Shown in pieces: positions 1 to 9,267 of a DNA stretch of 40,494 nucleotides. Source of the DNA: Lachnospiraceae bacterium (GTDB lineage Bacteria; Bacillota; Clostridia; Lachnospirales; Lachnospiraceae); assembly GCA_024684355.1 (NCBI GenBank), contig JAIKXA010000046.1:1-40494 (forward strand). The letters run 5' to 3'. The position numbers and the translations under genes are program-made. The notes beneath the pieces were generated by a model. The model worked only from the letters and a program-made list of their open reading frames with translations, was not told the DNA's origin and did no database searches. Numbering within the stretch: position 1 is the first letter of the stretch; every line of letters begins with the position of its first letter.

Positions 1-151
1 AGCTTCACTAAACCCCAACTTCTTTAGTCTGAAATCATCCATCTGAAATGCAATGTATTAAGATGGCTTATTAAGTTTACCCTTTTTTACAGATAAATGA
101 TTTTTTCAAAAACCTCTTGACTATTTATAGTTTGTCACCTCCCGATAAAAG

Positions 152-1057
152 TTATTTAATGGTTACGGTCTTTACTGCACTCCACTTACCATATGACTTT
201 GTACTACCTGATTTATTATATGCACGCACACGTACATAATATGTGGTATTCTTTTTCAAGTTTTTAAAAGATACCTTATTCTTTGATGAAGTCTTGGTGG
301 TAGGTGATGTGAAATTTTTGTCGGTTGATATCTGGAATTCATATCCCTTGCAGTTTTTGCTTACCTTCTTACACTTTACGGTAAGCTTTGTCCCGGATGC
401 TTTTGCGGTGCTTATCTTTGTCTTGCCGGGAGCCTTAAGAGTTGTTGTTTTCTTTGTTGTGGTATTAATACCGCATACTGCATCAATGTCAGCTCCGGGC
501 CAGTCGCCGTTGGGATTTGCTCCGGTATCGGTAAGTCTTACATAATTGAAGCCTGTTCCTTCAGGAACTTTACCGTTGAGATCAAGTCCGGCTTCATTTC
601 CTCTTACGTAACCCAGCTCATACCATGTCTTAAGGTCGGCACTGACCTCTACCTTGGTCTCCTCTACATATCCGCCAACCTCAAATACATATACATCATC
701 GCCGTCACCGTCGGTTATATATCTGTCAAATGCAAGGATAAGTATTCCTCCTGCTCCCATACAAAGGTCGCCAGTACTGTTGCTTCCGACTTCCACATAA
801 TCCGGAATACCCAAAGCTATAGCAGGATCCATATGAAGTTCATCATTCATCCAGGGATCTCCATGCGTAAATGAGATAACCGAAGAAGCAAACGCACTTA
901 CCGGTACGGTAACTTCTTTTCCGCTGCGGTCAGTAAATGTATAGGTTTGCTCAGCCGCTCTTACACCTATAGGAGATACGTCAACAATAGCCGCTGTCAG
1001 TGAAAATGCCATAATAAAGGCCAATAAATAAGTAACTGTTTTCCTAAAAATCTTCAT
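152..1057 (-). CDS. Secreted protein with C-terminal fibronectin type III domain
   Basis: A 301-residue exported protein of unknown function. Residues 1-34 form a signal peptide (MKIFRK start, hydrophobic core TYLLAFIMAFSL, likely cleavage after VRA just before AEQTY). Residues ~35-200 form a beta-rich domain with an acidic, calcium-loop-like stretch (TDGDGDDVYVFEVGG) of a kind seen in cell-surface proteins. A Thr/Lys linker (TTTKKTTTL) leads to a lysine-rich fibronectin III domain at ~210-301 (GYEFQIST, TTYYVRVRAYN), common in extracellular proteins of Lachnospiraceae. The start is supported by GAGAGG a few bases upstream. No LPXTG motif or C-terminal membrane anchor is seen, so release or charge-mediated wall binding is inferred. 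The DUF1294 gene ends 25 bp upstream on the same strand, so the two may be co-transcribed. Confidence 0.85.
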   Translation of the reverse strand: MKIFRKTVTYLLAFIMAFSLTAAIVDVSPIGVRAAEQTYTFTDRSGKEVTVPVSAFASSVISFTHGDPWMNDELHMDPAIALGIPDYVEVGSNSTGDLCMGAGGILILAFDRYITDGDGDDVYVFEVGGYVEETKVEVSADLKTWYELGYVRGNEAGLDLNGKVPEGTGFNYVRLTDTGANPNGDWPGADIDAVCGINTTTKKTTTLKAPGKTKISTAKASGTKLTVKCKKVSKNCKGYEFQISTDKNFTSPTTKTSSKNKVSFKNLKKNTTYYVRVRAYNKSGSTKSYGKWSAVKTVTIK

Positions 1058-1081
1058 ATACCTCTCATTTCAAATTTGCTT

Positions 1082-1378
1082 TTAGAAGCTGAAATCAGCT
1101 CCAAACTTACAGATACAATATACTATAAACCCGATGATCGCTGCCTGGATAAGTGCAAACAGACCTGCCACAAGGTTGAAGTACCACTTTTTTGTTTTGT
1201 GATGAAAAGCCTTCATCCCGACAAAAGCTCCTATACCGCCGGGTACAGACATCCAGAGCAGTACCGCTTCGGGTGTCCTCCATGCGTGCTTTTCTGCTTT
1301 GGATTTGTCTAAGCCATACAGGATAAATGCAATAATATCAAATACTATAAAAATGCCTACAATTACAAGATATTTCAT
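1082..1378 (-). CDS. DUF1294 family small membrane protein
   Basis: A 98-residue membrane protein with about three or four hydrophobic segments: an N-terminal helix (LVIVGIFIVFDIIAFILYG), a middle helix (LLWMSVPGGIGAFVGM) and C-terminal helices (FNLVAGLFALIQAAIIGFIVYCI). The family signature is clear: a DKSKAEKHAWRTPE loop, then GG.GA..GM, then HHKTKKWYF. The biochemical function of DUF1294 is not known. The ATG is preceded by AAAGGGGACAGAT, a reasonable ribosome binding site. It follows a truncated Dabb-domain remnant on the same strand, whose stop lies about 70 bp upstream. Confidence 0.85.
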   Translation of the reverse strand: MKYLVIVGIFIVFDIIAFILYGLDKSKAEKHAWRTPEAVLLWMSVPGGIGAFVGMKAFHHKTKKWYFNLVAGLFALIQAAIIGFIVYCICKFGADFSF

Positions 1379-1446
1379 ATCTGTCCCCTTTCCTGCCCGG
1401 TTCCTACTCCCCGGACAGTATCAACCCCTATACTATATGTCACACC

Positions 1447-1548
1447 TCATAGTCCATACATACACGGCTTGATACCTTCCTTGATACTGCTCTTTTCAGC
1501 ATCCGAATACTCTTCCTTTAATTTCCATAAGATAACATGTTTTACCAT
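1447..1548 (-). pseudogene. Truncated Dabb (stress-responsive A/B barrel) domain remnant
   Basis: A 33-codon reading frame begins with ATG at 1548 behind a good AGGAG ribosome binding site and starts MVKHVILWKLKEEYSDAEKS, the usual first beta strand and helix of Dabb-domain proteins, which are normally about 95-105 residues. After ...SSIKEGIK the frame reads PCMYGL and stops. The sequence on to the DUF1294 start at 1378 does not look like the rest of a Dabb domain. The 3' two thirds therefore appear deleted or replaced, leaving the translation start region intact. A functional micro-peptide cannot be excluded but is less likely. Confidence 0.6.
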
Positions 1549-1598
1549 TTTTATTCTCCTTTTATGTCCGTTTTCAGACCGGATATATCTTTATTTCT

Positions 1599-1629
1599 TA
1601 AAAAGCCGTGCGCGTTGCACGGCTTTTTA
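1599..1629. terminator. Bidirectional rho-independent terminator downstream of phosphoglucomutase
   Basis: A perfect hairpin, GCCGTGC with a short GCGTT loop and GCACGGC, is flanked by A5 on one side and T5 on the other, so it can act in both directions. It lies just past the stop of the phosphoglucomutase gene (minus strand) and before the Dabb remnant. Confidence 0.85.
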
Positions 1630-1641
1630 TATTATATTTTA

Positions 1642-3375
1642 TTATGCGAGTTTTTTGATCGCTTCTCCAACCTGATCGAATAACTTGTCAGCCTCTTCCA
1701 TGGAGCTGCCCTTGATACCATAGTAGAACTTTATCTTAGGTTCGGTACCGGAAGGTCTTACACAGCACCACTGATCATTCTCAAGCACATAGTAAAGTAC
1801 GTTTGACTCGGGAAGATCTGTAGCACTTTCCTCGCCTGTAATGCAGTTCTTAACGGTATGAAGCTTATAATCTCTTGCTTCAAGTACCTTAAATCCGCCA
1901 AGCTCGGAAATAGGATTCTTTCTTAAGTTGTCAAGGATGGCTGCGATCTTTTCTGCGCCGTCGGCTCCCTTCATGGTAACGGATACCGCACCCTCACGGT
2001 AGTATCCGTACTCTTCGTACATCTCAAGCATTCTGTCCCAAAGGCTCTTGCCCTGCAGCTTATTGTATGCCGCTGCCTCGCACAGACCCATAACCGCTGC
2101 GCAGGCATCTTTGTCTCTTGCATGTGTACCGATAAGGCAGCCGTAGGACTCCTCATATCCGAATACGTAATTGTAATTCTTTACACCCTGCTCAAAAAGT
2201 TTGATCTGCTCACCTATATATTTGAAACCGGTAAGGCATTCGATAAGTGTGCAGTTAAACTTCTTAGCTACCACATCACACATGTTGGTGGTAACAATGG
2301 TTTTGATAACCGCAGGATTCTCAGGCATAAGTCCAAGCTCTTTTCTGGCAGCAAGCTGGTAATCACAAAGAAGTGTACCGCTCATATTGCCGGTGAAAGC
2401 CATGTATTCTCCGGTCTTGGAATCCTTTGCATAAACACCGAGTCTGTCAGCGTCGGGGTCGGTAGCAAGTACCAGATCGGCATTAACTTTTTCCGCAAGT
2501 TCGAGTGCAAGCTTAAATGCTGTCTTATCCTCGGGATTGGGATATGCCACTGTGGGGAAATCACCGTCCGGCTTCTCCTGCTCGGGTACCACATATACCT
2601 TCTTAAAGCCGAGCTCTGCTAGTACCCTTCTTACGGGGATATTGCCTGTACCGTGGAAAGGAGTATAAACGATCGAGATATCCTCTGCCGCTTTCTTGAT
2701 GACCTCAGGTCTTAATGCGAGCTTCATCAGTTCCTCGTTGTAACGGTCATCTATATCTTTTCCTATTATATTGAAGAGACCTGCCTTTTCGGCATCCTCT
2801 CTCTTCATTGTCTTTAAAGACAGATAATCTGTTATGGAATTAACTTCATTTATGATCTGGGCATCCTTAGGTGCGGTGATCTGTGCACCATCTTCCCAGT
2901 ATACCTTATATCCGTTGTATTCGGAAGGATTGTGGCTTGCGGTAATGACTATACCCGCTATACAATGAAGCTCTCTTAAAGCGAATGAAAGCTCGGGAGT
3001 AGGCCTTAACGAGTCAAACAGGTATGTCTTGATACCGTTTGCATTAAGGCAGAGTGCAGCTTCTTCGCTGAACTCAACGGACATATGTCTTGAATCATAT
3101 GCTATGGCAACACCTTTCTGCTGTCCGCCCTCACGTATGATAATGTTTGCCAAGCCCTGTGATGCCTTTCTTACAGTGTAAATGTTCATTCTGTTAGTGC
3201 CTGCCCCTATGACACCCCTGAGTCCTGCAGTACCGAATTCGAGGCTTCTGTAAAAGCGGTCCTTGATCTCTTCTTCGTTGCCGGCGATAGATTCCAGTTC
3301 CTTCTTTGTCTTCTCGTCAAATGCGTCCGAAGACATCCACAGACAATATTCTTCCATGTAATCCTTTGATTCCAT
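1642..3375 (-). CDS. pgcA: Phospho-sugar mutase (alpha-phosphoglucomutase)
   Basis: Interconverts glucose 1-phosphate and glucose 6-phosphate in the cytosol; this supplies or drains glycogen and sugar-nucleotide pools. With the start at MESKDY the protein has 577 residues, the length of PgcA-type bacterial phosphoglucomutases. All four signature regions are present: TASHNP with the phosphoserine at 147, metal-binding DPDADR at 306-311, sugar-specificity loop GYEESYG at ~406-412 and phosphate-binding RPSGTEPK at 540-547. The ATG at 3375 is chosen over an upstream in-frame codon because GGAGG sits seven bases before it. Its own promoter lies at 3408-3436. A link with GlgB further along the window is plausible; phosphomannomutase activity as well cannot be excluded. 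Confidence 0.93.
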   Translation of the reverse strand: MESKDYMEEYCLWMSSDAFDEKTKKELESIAGNEEEIKDRFYRSLEFGTAGLRGVIGAGTNRMNIYTVRKASQGLANIIIREGGQQKGVAIAYDSRHMSVEFSEEAALCLNANGIKTYLFDSLRPTPELSFALRELHCIAGIVITASHNPSEYNGYKVYWEDGAQITAPKDAQIINEVNSITDYLSLKTMKREDAEKAGLFNIIGKDIDDRYNEELMKLALRPEVIKKAAEDISIVYTPFHGTGNIPVRRVLAELGFKKVYVVPEQEKPDGDFPTVAYPNPEDKTAFKLALELAEKVNADLVLATDPDADRLGVYAKDSKTGEYMAFTGNMSGTLLCDYQLAARKELGLMPENPAVIKTIVTTNMCDVVAKKFNCTLIECLTGFKYIGEQIKLFEQGVKNYNYVFGYEESYGCLIGTHARDKDACAAVMGLCEAAAYNKLQGKSLWDRMLEMYEEYGYYREGAVSVTMKGADGAEKIAAILDNLRKNPISELGGFKVLEARDYKLHTVKNCITGEESATDLPESNVLYYVLENDQWCCVRPSGTEPKIKFYYGIKGSSMEEADKLFDQVGEAIKKLA

Positions 3376-3407
3376 AATAAACCTCCAAAACAAATTATTC
3401 TTGATTT

Positions 3408-3436
3408 ATCATACTACTTTTTCCGTACTTTATCAA
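3408..3436 (-). promoter_or_regulatory. Sigma-70-type promoter of phosphoglucomutase gene
   Basis: On the minus strand, TTGATA (3436-3431) and TATGAT (3413-3408) are separated by 17 bp, ending about 33 bp before the start codon. It is back to back with the promoter of the CheX-like gene. Confidence 0.6.
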
Positions 3437-3449
3437 CACTTTTTACTGC

Positions 3450-3478
3450 TTGCTATTTTTTTCGCTATATGATAGAAT
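3450..3478 (+). promoter_or_regulatory. Sigma-70-type promoter of CheX-like gene
   Basis: TTGCTA (3450-3455), a 17-bp spacer and TAGAAT (3473-3478). This leaves a 5' untranslated region of roughly 90 bases before the ATG at 3576. Confidence 0.55.
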
Positions 3479-3575
3479 TATGAATATGGGTATATTAACT
3501 GTGAACTCTTATTTTACGATTTGTTTAAAAATCGTTTTGTAAATAAAGGTCATTAAGGGGAAAAGGGAAAACTAT

Positions 3576-4049
3576 ATGGCACAGGTTGACATAAAATATA
3601 TAAATCCCTTCGTTAAAGCTACCATCACGGTATTGGAAATGCTCGGTATCAACGGTGGTATGCTTGGAAAACTATCCCTGTCGGATATGAAATTCCCGGA
3701 TAATGCGTTTCTTATCCAGGTAGGTTTGACAGGCGGTATGAAGGGACAGGTCATTATCGGTATGACCGAGCAAAAAGCAAAGGATACAGCTTCCGTCATG
3801 ATGATGGGAATGCCTGTTAACGAGCTGGATACCATGGCCTGCTCGGCATTAGGTGAGCTCGGAAATATGATAATGGGCAATACCGCCACTATCTTTTCAA
3901 CCATGAATATAATATTTGATATTACCCCGCCTTTATCCATGCTCGGTTATGACTTAAAGCTGCAGACCGATTTCACCGCCATAAAGATTCCCATTATTAT
4001 AAATAACGAAGAACATCTTTCCATATATGTATGTATAAGCGATGACTGA
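3576..4049 (+). CDS. CheX-like chemotaxis phosphatase family protein
   Basis: A 157-residue cytosolic protein with the CheC/CheX/FliY-type phosphatase fold. CheX dephosphorylates phospho-CheY through an E-x-x-N pair; here the matching motif is in CSALGELGNMIMGN, with E94 and N97. The order of elements (MKGQVIIGM strand, MMGMPV turn, catalytic helix, C-terminal IKIPIIIN strands) matches CheX. There is only one ExxN motif, against two in CheC. The ribosome binding site is AAGGGG/AAAGGG upstream of the ATG. The gene stands alone between two minus-strand operons with its own promoter and terminator. No che or flagellar genes are in the window, so the response-regulator partner is unknown; it may serve a non-chemotactic receiver protein. 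Confidence 0.8.
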   Translation: MAQVDIKYINPFVKATITVLEMLGINGGMLGKLSLSDMKFPDNAFLIQVGLTGGMKGQVIIGMTEQKAKDTASVMMMGMPVNELDTMACSALGELGNMIMGNTATIFSTMNIIFDITPPLSMLGYDLKLQTDFTAIKIPIIINNEEHLSIYVCISDD

Positions 4050-4053
4050 AAAA

Positions 4054-4096
4054 AGCTCGAGCAAAGGGAAATCCTTTTGTTCGAGCTATATTTTTA
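4054..4096. terminator. Bidirectional terminator between CheX-like gene and ion-pump operon
   Basis: A 13-bp stem with G-U pairs (AGCTCGAGCAAAG against TTTTGTTCGAGCT) has a T-rich tail on the plus side (ATATTTTT) and T6 on the minus side. It separates two convergent transcription units. Confidence 0.85.
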
Positions 4097-4100
4097 TCCG

Positions 4101-6254
4101 TCATTTATAAAACAGCAGGAACAGTATTGTTCCTATAAGTCCCAGCATTAGCCAGATGATACTGTAGGATATTGTTGCTTCAACTATTCTCAACACCCTG
4201 TCACCGGAGTCAAACTTGGCATAGAGTTTCTCCATGATGGGGCTTGTTTTGTTTTCTTCCAGATTTTTAAAGAACACCTTTCTGATCGAATATATAACGG
4301 CTTCTCCGAAAAATGAGGCCGCGTATCCGATACCCTTTCCTATCTTTACCAGCCATTCCCAGATAAGCTTCGTAAAAGCTATCAGTCCCATAAAGAACTT
4401 GCCCGGAGCTACGACCATAAAGCTCCATATTATCTCTGTAAGCTTAATGAGACCTTTGAATATACCGATGAACAGTCCGGGTAAAAGCTTTAACAGAATC
4501 GGTCTGTATATAAGTTCTTCAAGATCGAGCTTTGCGGGCCATCTGTTAAGGTATACCTTTACTCCGTTCTTCTCTTTCATCAGGACCTTTCTGATAAAGA
4601 GATATACAAGCAGTCCGATGGTAAGTGATATTACAAAGCCCTTCAGGTTTTCCAGTGAAAATGCTTCAAAATGTCCGATTGCATGTGCACGGGTAATATC
4701 ACTCATATATGTGCTCAAAAGTTCTACATATATGGGCGGATAAACTCCGCATATTACTATGATACACGCAGGCATGATAAGTGCGAGCTTAGAAGGCGAT
4801 CCGATGCTCCATTTTACCGCCTTGCCGCTGCCTGTAGGTTTTTCTACGAAGACAGCTATAAACAGCTTGATCATGTATCCGATGGTCATTCCGCCGCTAA
4901 GCAGGAAAAGATACTCTATAAGCTTTATTGTCGTATGAGCAGAGCCGGTCAGTTCATGTGCGTACTCCACTATTCCCTCATGTATGAGCGTTTTGCTGAG
5001 ATATCCTGAGAATAACGGTACACCCATGATACCGAGCGCACCTATACAAAACATTACCATTAAGAACTTATTTCCACGGCCGAATCCCCGTATCTCATTA
5101 AGGTCCAGCTTATGCAGCTTGGCATATACCGCACCGGCACACATGAAAAGCACAAGCTTGAACAGCGAATGGTTTACCATGTAAAGTACCGTACCTGCCG
5201 CCGCCAGGCTGTTCTCCTCTCCTAGCAGTACCGAAAAAGCACAGCCGGTAAGTATGAAACCGATCTGTGACATGGATGAACATGCAAGTGTTCTCTTAAG
5301 ATCAATGGAGAATACTGCCAATACCGCTCCGGTAAACATGGTGATCACGCCAAGTACAAGAATGAGTATACCCCAGCTTTTGTTTTCTCTGAATATCTCA
5401 AAACAGAGGATCAGTACACCGTATACACCGGATTTTGTAAGTATACCTGAAAGGAGTGCAGATGCAGGTGCAGGTGCCACAGGATGTGCCTTGGGAAGCC
5501 AAATGTGCAGAGGGAACATACCGGCTTTTGCTCCAAAACCGAAAAGTATGCATATGCCTGCCGCAAACATGTATGCGGTATCACCGCTGTCCCCATTGCC
5601 CAATACTTCTCCTGCTGCCGCACAGAGCTCGTTTATCTGTATTGTCCCCAGCTTGTGATACAGCATCATGATACCCATCAGCATGACAAGTCCGCCTATC
5701 ACGGCGACCGCAAGATATGTCCCTGCGGCTTTCATGGCTCCGGGCTTTTCATCATGAGCGACCCAGGTATATGATGTAAACGACATTATCTCAAAGAAGA
5801 TGAATGCGGTATACAGATCGTCCGACATAAACACTCCGAGTGTAGCTCCGAGTGTGATCAGATAAAAGAAATAATAACGGTTTCTGTTATGATAATGAGC
5901 AAAGTACTCTCTCGAGAAAAGTGCCGTAGCTGTCCACATGAGGAGTGCCACGCCCACATATATCGTCCTGAAACCGCCAAATCTAAGATTGATACCGAAT
6001 CCGCATATCTTATCGATATGCAGGGTATTTCCGTTCTTCCCGCTGGAATAGATACAAAGTGCATAGAGCAGGCACTCAAGTATTACCGCACAGACTACCA
6101 GGAAATCCCTGAAGGTTTTTCTAAGGCGTGCATCGGCTCCCGTATAGTCCTCTAAGCTGTAGTCCTTTATCCCTTTCCATCCGGCGAGATAACATATGAA
6201 CGCGCCTGATATGGGCCATAATATTAAGTTTATAAGCATTATATTGCCGTTCAT
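4101..6254 (-). CDS. Proton-conducting antiporter-like subunit (NuoL/MrpA family), long form
   Basis: The last gene of the ion-pump operon. It encodes a ~717-residue polytopic protein homologous to NuoL/MrpA antiporter-like subunits. Family hallmarks are visible: the TM5 glutamate in FIFFEIMSFTSYTWVAHDEKPGAMKAAGTYL (read in parts), the TM7 lysine and HPVAPAPAS loop in GFGAKAGMFPLHIWLPKAHP, the LTKSGVYG helix and a TM12 lysine in NHSLFKLVLF. About 200 residues extend beyond the 14-helix core, with several further hydrophobic segments and a final membrane helix (IIWLMLGLIGTILFLLFYK), recalling the lateral-helix extension of NuoL but not the MrpA C-terminal domain. The start is set at 6254 because GGAG is six bases upstream; an in-frame ATG at 6266 has no clear ribosome binding site. 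It is the longest of four tandem paralogues. Confidence 0.85.
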   Translation of the reverse strand: MNGNIMLINLILWPISGAFICYLAGWKGIKDYSLEDYTGADARLRKTFRDFLVVCAVILECLLYALCIYSSGKNGNTLHIDKICGFGINLRFGGFRTIYVGVALLMWTATALFSREYFAHYHNRNRYYFFYLITLGATLGVFMSDDLYTAFIFFEIMSFTSYTWVAHDEKPGAMKAAGTYLAVAVIGGLVMLMGIMMLYHKLGTIQINELCAAAGEVLGNGDSGDTAYMFAAGICILFGFGAKAGMFPLHIWLPKAHPVAPAPASALLSGILTKSGVYGVLILCFEIFRENKSWGILILVLGVITMFTGAVLAVFSIDLKRTLACSSMSQIGFILTGCAFSVLLGEENSLAAAGTVLYMVNHSLFKLVLFMCAGAVYAKLHKLDLNEIRGFGRGNKFLMVMFCIGALGIMGVPLFSGYLSKTLIHEGIVEYAHELTGSAHTTIKLIEYLFLLSGGMTIGYMIKLFIAVFVEKPTGSGKAVKWSIGSPSKLALIMPACIIVICGVYPPIYVELLSTYMSDITRAHAIGHFEAFSLENLKGFVISLTIGLLVYLFIRKVLMKEKNGVKVYLNRWPAKLDLEELIYRPILLKLLPGLFIGIFKGLIKLTEIIWSFMVVAPGKFFMGLIAFTKLIWEWLVKIGKGIGYAASFFGEAVIYSIRKVFFKNLEENKTSPIMEKLYAKFDSGDRVLRIVEATISYSIIWLMLGLIGTILFLLFYK

Positions 6255-6314
6255 AGTATTCTCCATGCTAAGATCAACGCACTAAACCTATAAATGCGTG
6301 ATATTCAAGTTATT

Positions 6315-7763
6315 TTAAAATGATATAAAATCAAGTACCGGCTGCCAGAAAGCGCCCAGTATTATTATACAGACCGCAAATACCATAACAGGTATGAGCA
6401 TTACGGCACTGTGTTCCTTATAGTTATGTTCGATCATCTTCTCTTCCGTAGACGGGAAATACACTCTTATCACTATGGAGAGCATATATATGGCTGTAAG
6501 AAGTGCCGAAAGGAGCAGTGCCACAAGTCCCGTGATTGCCAGGGGACTGCCTTCATCAACTGCCGCAAGTCCGATCCTCCATTTGCTGAAGAAGCCGCAG
6601 AAAAGCGGTATACCGATGAGTGAAAGCGATGATACGGTAAAGCAGACGAATGTCTTTTTCATCACCTTTCCCATACCTGAAAGTTCTTCAACGTACTCTT
6701 TTCCCGTCTGCTCCATAACTATACCGCAGCAGAAAAAGGAACATATCTTGGTGAGCGAATGCATAAGCATATGGGCAAACGCCGCGGTAAGCCCCATAGG
6801 CGACATAAGTGTTGCAGCAAACAGTATATACGAAAGATTGCTTATGGTAGAATAAGCAAGTCTTCTCTTAAAATGTCTTTCCTTTACGGCAAACGAGGAA
6901 CCGTAAAGTATGGTAACGATGGTCAGTGCCATAACTATGAACTGTGCCCATGTCCCGCGGAGTATCTCGGTACCGTATATATAGTAGGTAAGTCTGATGC
7001 ATGCAAAAGCACCCGCATTAACGACTGCTACGGCATGCAGAAGTGCCGTAACGGGTGTAGGTGCGACAGCTGCCTTAATAAGCCATCCGGAAAAAGGAGC
7101 CATGGCTGCCTTTACACTGAATCCGCAGAATGCCAGTACAAATGCGGGGAGCAAAAATACAGAGTCCGCACTTTCGGCAGGTATGCTGCCGCCGAGCACA
7201 AAGGCTGTATTTCCAAGATACATCATAAATATAAGTCCGATGAGACCGAACGCAGCTCCGCCCAGCGAATATGCCAGGTATGTCCTTGCTGCCTTTACCG
7301 CTTTTTCCGTCATGGGATGAAGTACAAGCGGGAATGTAACAAGTGTCAGCATCTCATAGAATACATACATGGTAAGGAGATTTGCCGCAAACGCAATACC
7401 CATGACCACACCGTAGGTCATGGTAAAGAAGGCAAAAAACGTGTTTCTCCTCTCCTTATCCTTCATGTACCCGTACGAATACAGGCTGGCAAAAGGCCAT
7501 AATGAAGCTACTATCGTTCCGAATATGCAAGCCGCCCTGTCGGTCTTAAAATCGAAACCGTAGTTCATATATATCCTGACAACGGACACACTCTCACCGT
7601 TTAATGCCGTCATGGCAAAAAAGGCAAATCCGGTGTTTATCAGGACAAATATAAAATTAACCGTATTCCTTACCCTGTCATCCTTTGCCGGGAATATCAG
7701 CATCAGGATACCTGCCACAATAGGAAGCAAAACAGGGAGCAGGATCAAGAAATCTATATTCAC
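6315..7763 (-). CDS. Proton-conducting antiporter-like subunit (MrpD/NuoM-like)
   Basis: A 482-residue polytopic membrane protein of the complex I/Mrp antiporter-like family. Key charged positions are kept: glutamate in VFYEMLTLVTFPLVLH, lysine in GFSVKAAMAPFSGWL, and lysine in MHSLTKICSFF. The conserved loop after TM7 reads KAAVAPTPVTALLHAVAV, closer to Mrp and Hyf/Mbh subunits than to NuoL. It starts with GTG at 7763, supported by a GGGGG ribosome binding site eight bases upstream. It is one of four consecutive antiporter-like genes with short intergenic gaps (28-60 bp), implying assembly in one complex. The coupling ion, H+ or Na+, cannot be read from the sequence. Confidence 0.87.
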   Translation of the reverse strand: MNIDFLILLPVLLPIVAGILMLIFPAKDDRVRNTVNFIFVLINTGFAFFAMTALNGESVSVVRIYMNYGFDFKTDRAACIFGTIVASLWPFASLYSYGYMKDKERRNTFFAFFTMTYGVVMGIAFAANLLTMYVFYEMLTLVTFPLVLHPMTEKAVKAARTYLAYSLGGAAFGLIGLIFMMYLGNTAFVLGGSIPAESADSVFLLPAFVLAFCGFSVKAAMAPFSGWLIKAAVAPTPVTALLHAVAVVNAGAFACIRLTYYIYGTEILRGTWAQFIVMALTIVTILYGSSFAVKERHFKRRLAYSTISNLSYILFAATLMSPMGLTAAFAHMLMHSLTKICSFFCCGIVMEQTGKEYVEELSGMGKVMKKTFVCFTVSSLSLIGIPLFCGFFSKWRIGLAAVDEGSPLAITGLVALLLSALLTAIYMLSIVIRVYFPSTEEKMIEHNYKEHSAVMLIPVMVFAVCIIILGAFWQPVLDFISF

Positions 7764-7792
7764 TTAAATCCCCCAGAAAGAATCAGTATTTT

Positions 7793-9250
7793 CTAGAAAA
7801 TGATCGCATCGATCGCATTTGTTATAAGATCGGGGAACAGACCGAATCCGACAGCCGCAACCGCCAAAATGATCAGCGGTACCAGCATCAGCGGTGAAAC
7901 CTTGCATTTTTCACACTTTGAATAATCAAAGTCACTGCCCGGGAAGAAACCGTTGATGGTGATCGGGAGCAGATATCCGGCGGTAAGCAATGCACTTATA
8001 AGGAGCACTGCAGGTCCTAAGAACCTGAATACTCCGATATCTCCTTCAAGAGCACCGAGACACAGGAACCATTTGCTCACAAAACCGCTTGCCGGCGGGA
8101 TACCGATAAGTGCAAGTGCATACAGAGTAAAGCACCAGATAACGGTCGGCATCCTCTTTGCTATACCCTTAAGTCCGTCTACATTCTTTACACCCGTATA
8201 TACTATTATCGCACCGGCTACCAAGAACAGACCGTCCTTGATCACCGAGTGGAATATCACATGAAGAAGCGCACCCTTCATTCCTGTGGCGCTGAGCAGT
8301 GAAAGGCCGAAAAGCACATAAGAAACCTGGCTTACCGTTGAGTAAGCAAATCTCTTTTTCATCACCTTTTCATTATATGCCATCATGGAGCCCAAGAATA
8401 CGGTAAGCAATGCAAGACCCATCCATGCGTACTGTACCCATGTGTCCTTAATGAATTCGGGACCGATGCTGTAAAAAACAAGTCTTATGATAACGAAAAC
8501 ACCCGACTTTGTGATAACGCCCGAAAGTACTGCCGAAGCAGGTGAAGGAGCTACCGGGTGTGCTGTGGGCAGCCAGTCCTGAAGAGGAAACAGACCTGCT
8601 TTACAGCCAAAGCCGACAAGTGCAAGGAATATAAATACCAAAAGCATATTTTTATCTTCTGCAGGGATGTTTCCGATAAAGCCGCCTGCCACGAAATCGG
8701 AGACATTGCACTTGGTATAGATATAGAATATCGAGATCAGTGAAAGGAAAGCTCCGCCTATTGAATAGAACAGGTATTTCTTGCCTGCGCTGATGGCTTC
8801 CTTGGTAAGTGAATGCAGTACCAGAGGAAGTGATGTCAGGGTCATGAGCTCGTAGAACAGATACAGAGTGATGAGGTTTGCAGACATGTATATGCCCGAA
8901 AGCACACCCATAACTATAAGATAGAAAGCAAAAAATCTGGTCTCGCTCTCCTCATGCTTCATATAGTCAAATGCGTAAAAGCCCACCAGTGTCCACATAA
9001 GGCTCATGAGCACAGCAAAAAATCTGGTCAGCGGATCGCATTTTAAAGTGATGGAAGCGCTCTCCGTTATCTTCCAGAGCGTAAGTGTTCCTTCCGTATT
9101 GAATACCACAATAAGCGTCACCGCAGCCGAAATGATAAGCGCCGCTCCGACAAAAGCATTTCTTATGTTTCTTTTGTCAAAGCACTTGAAAATAAAAAGC
9201 ATTATCCCCAAAATAACAGGCAATAATAATGGCAGTAACAATGTGAGCAT
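7793..9250 (-). CDS. Proton-conducting antiporter-like subunit (MrpD/NuoL-like)
   Basis: A 485-residue polytopic protein of the antiporter-like family. The TM5 glutamate (LFYELMTLTSLPLVLHS), TM7 lysine with HPVAPSPAS loop (GFGCKAGLFPLQDWLPTAHP), the ITKSGVFV segment and a lysine in the later helix (HSVIKDGLFLVAGA) are all present, so it looks competent for ion translocation. The ATG is preceded by AGGAGG. A cysteine-containing loop near the C terminus (DYSKCEKCKVSP) is unusual and could bind a metal or form a disulfide; this is speculative. It follows the next paralogue by 17 bp. Confidence 0.87.
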   Translation of the reverse strand: MLTLLLPLLLPVILGIMLFIFKCFDKRNIRNAFVGAALIISAAVTLIVVFNTEGTLTLWKITESASITLKCDPLTRFFAVLMSLMWTLVGFYAFDYMKHEESETRFFAFYLIVMGVLSGIYMSANLITLYLFYELMTLTSLPLVLHSLTKEAISAGKKYLFYSIGGAFLSLISIFYIYTKCNVSDFVAGGFIGNIPAEDKNMLLVFIFLALVGFGCKAGLFPLQDWLPTAHPVAPSPASAVLSGVITKSGVFVIIRLVFYSIGPEFIKDTWVQYAWMGLALLTVFLGSMMAYNEKVMKKRFAYSTVSQVSYVLFGLSLLSATGMKGALLHVIFHSVIKDGLFLVAGAIIVYTGVKNVDGLKGIAKRMPTVIWCFTLYALALIGIPPASGFVSKWFLCLGALEGDIGVFRFLGPAVLLISALLTAGYLLPITINGFFPGSDFDYSKCEKCKVSPLMLVPLIILAVAAVGFGLFPDLITNAIDAIIF

Positions 9251-9267
9251 TTAAGCCTCCTTATAGA

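Noticed and set aside
1-151. Possible regulatory or coding content at the left edge
   Set aside because: AT-rich with no clear hairpin, promoter pair or reading frame; too short to interpret.
6759-7502. Long plus-strand frame of 247 codons
   Set aside because: Antisense to an antiporter-subunit gene, Cys/Lys/His-rich, with no ribosome binding site; a shadow of the real gene.
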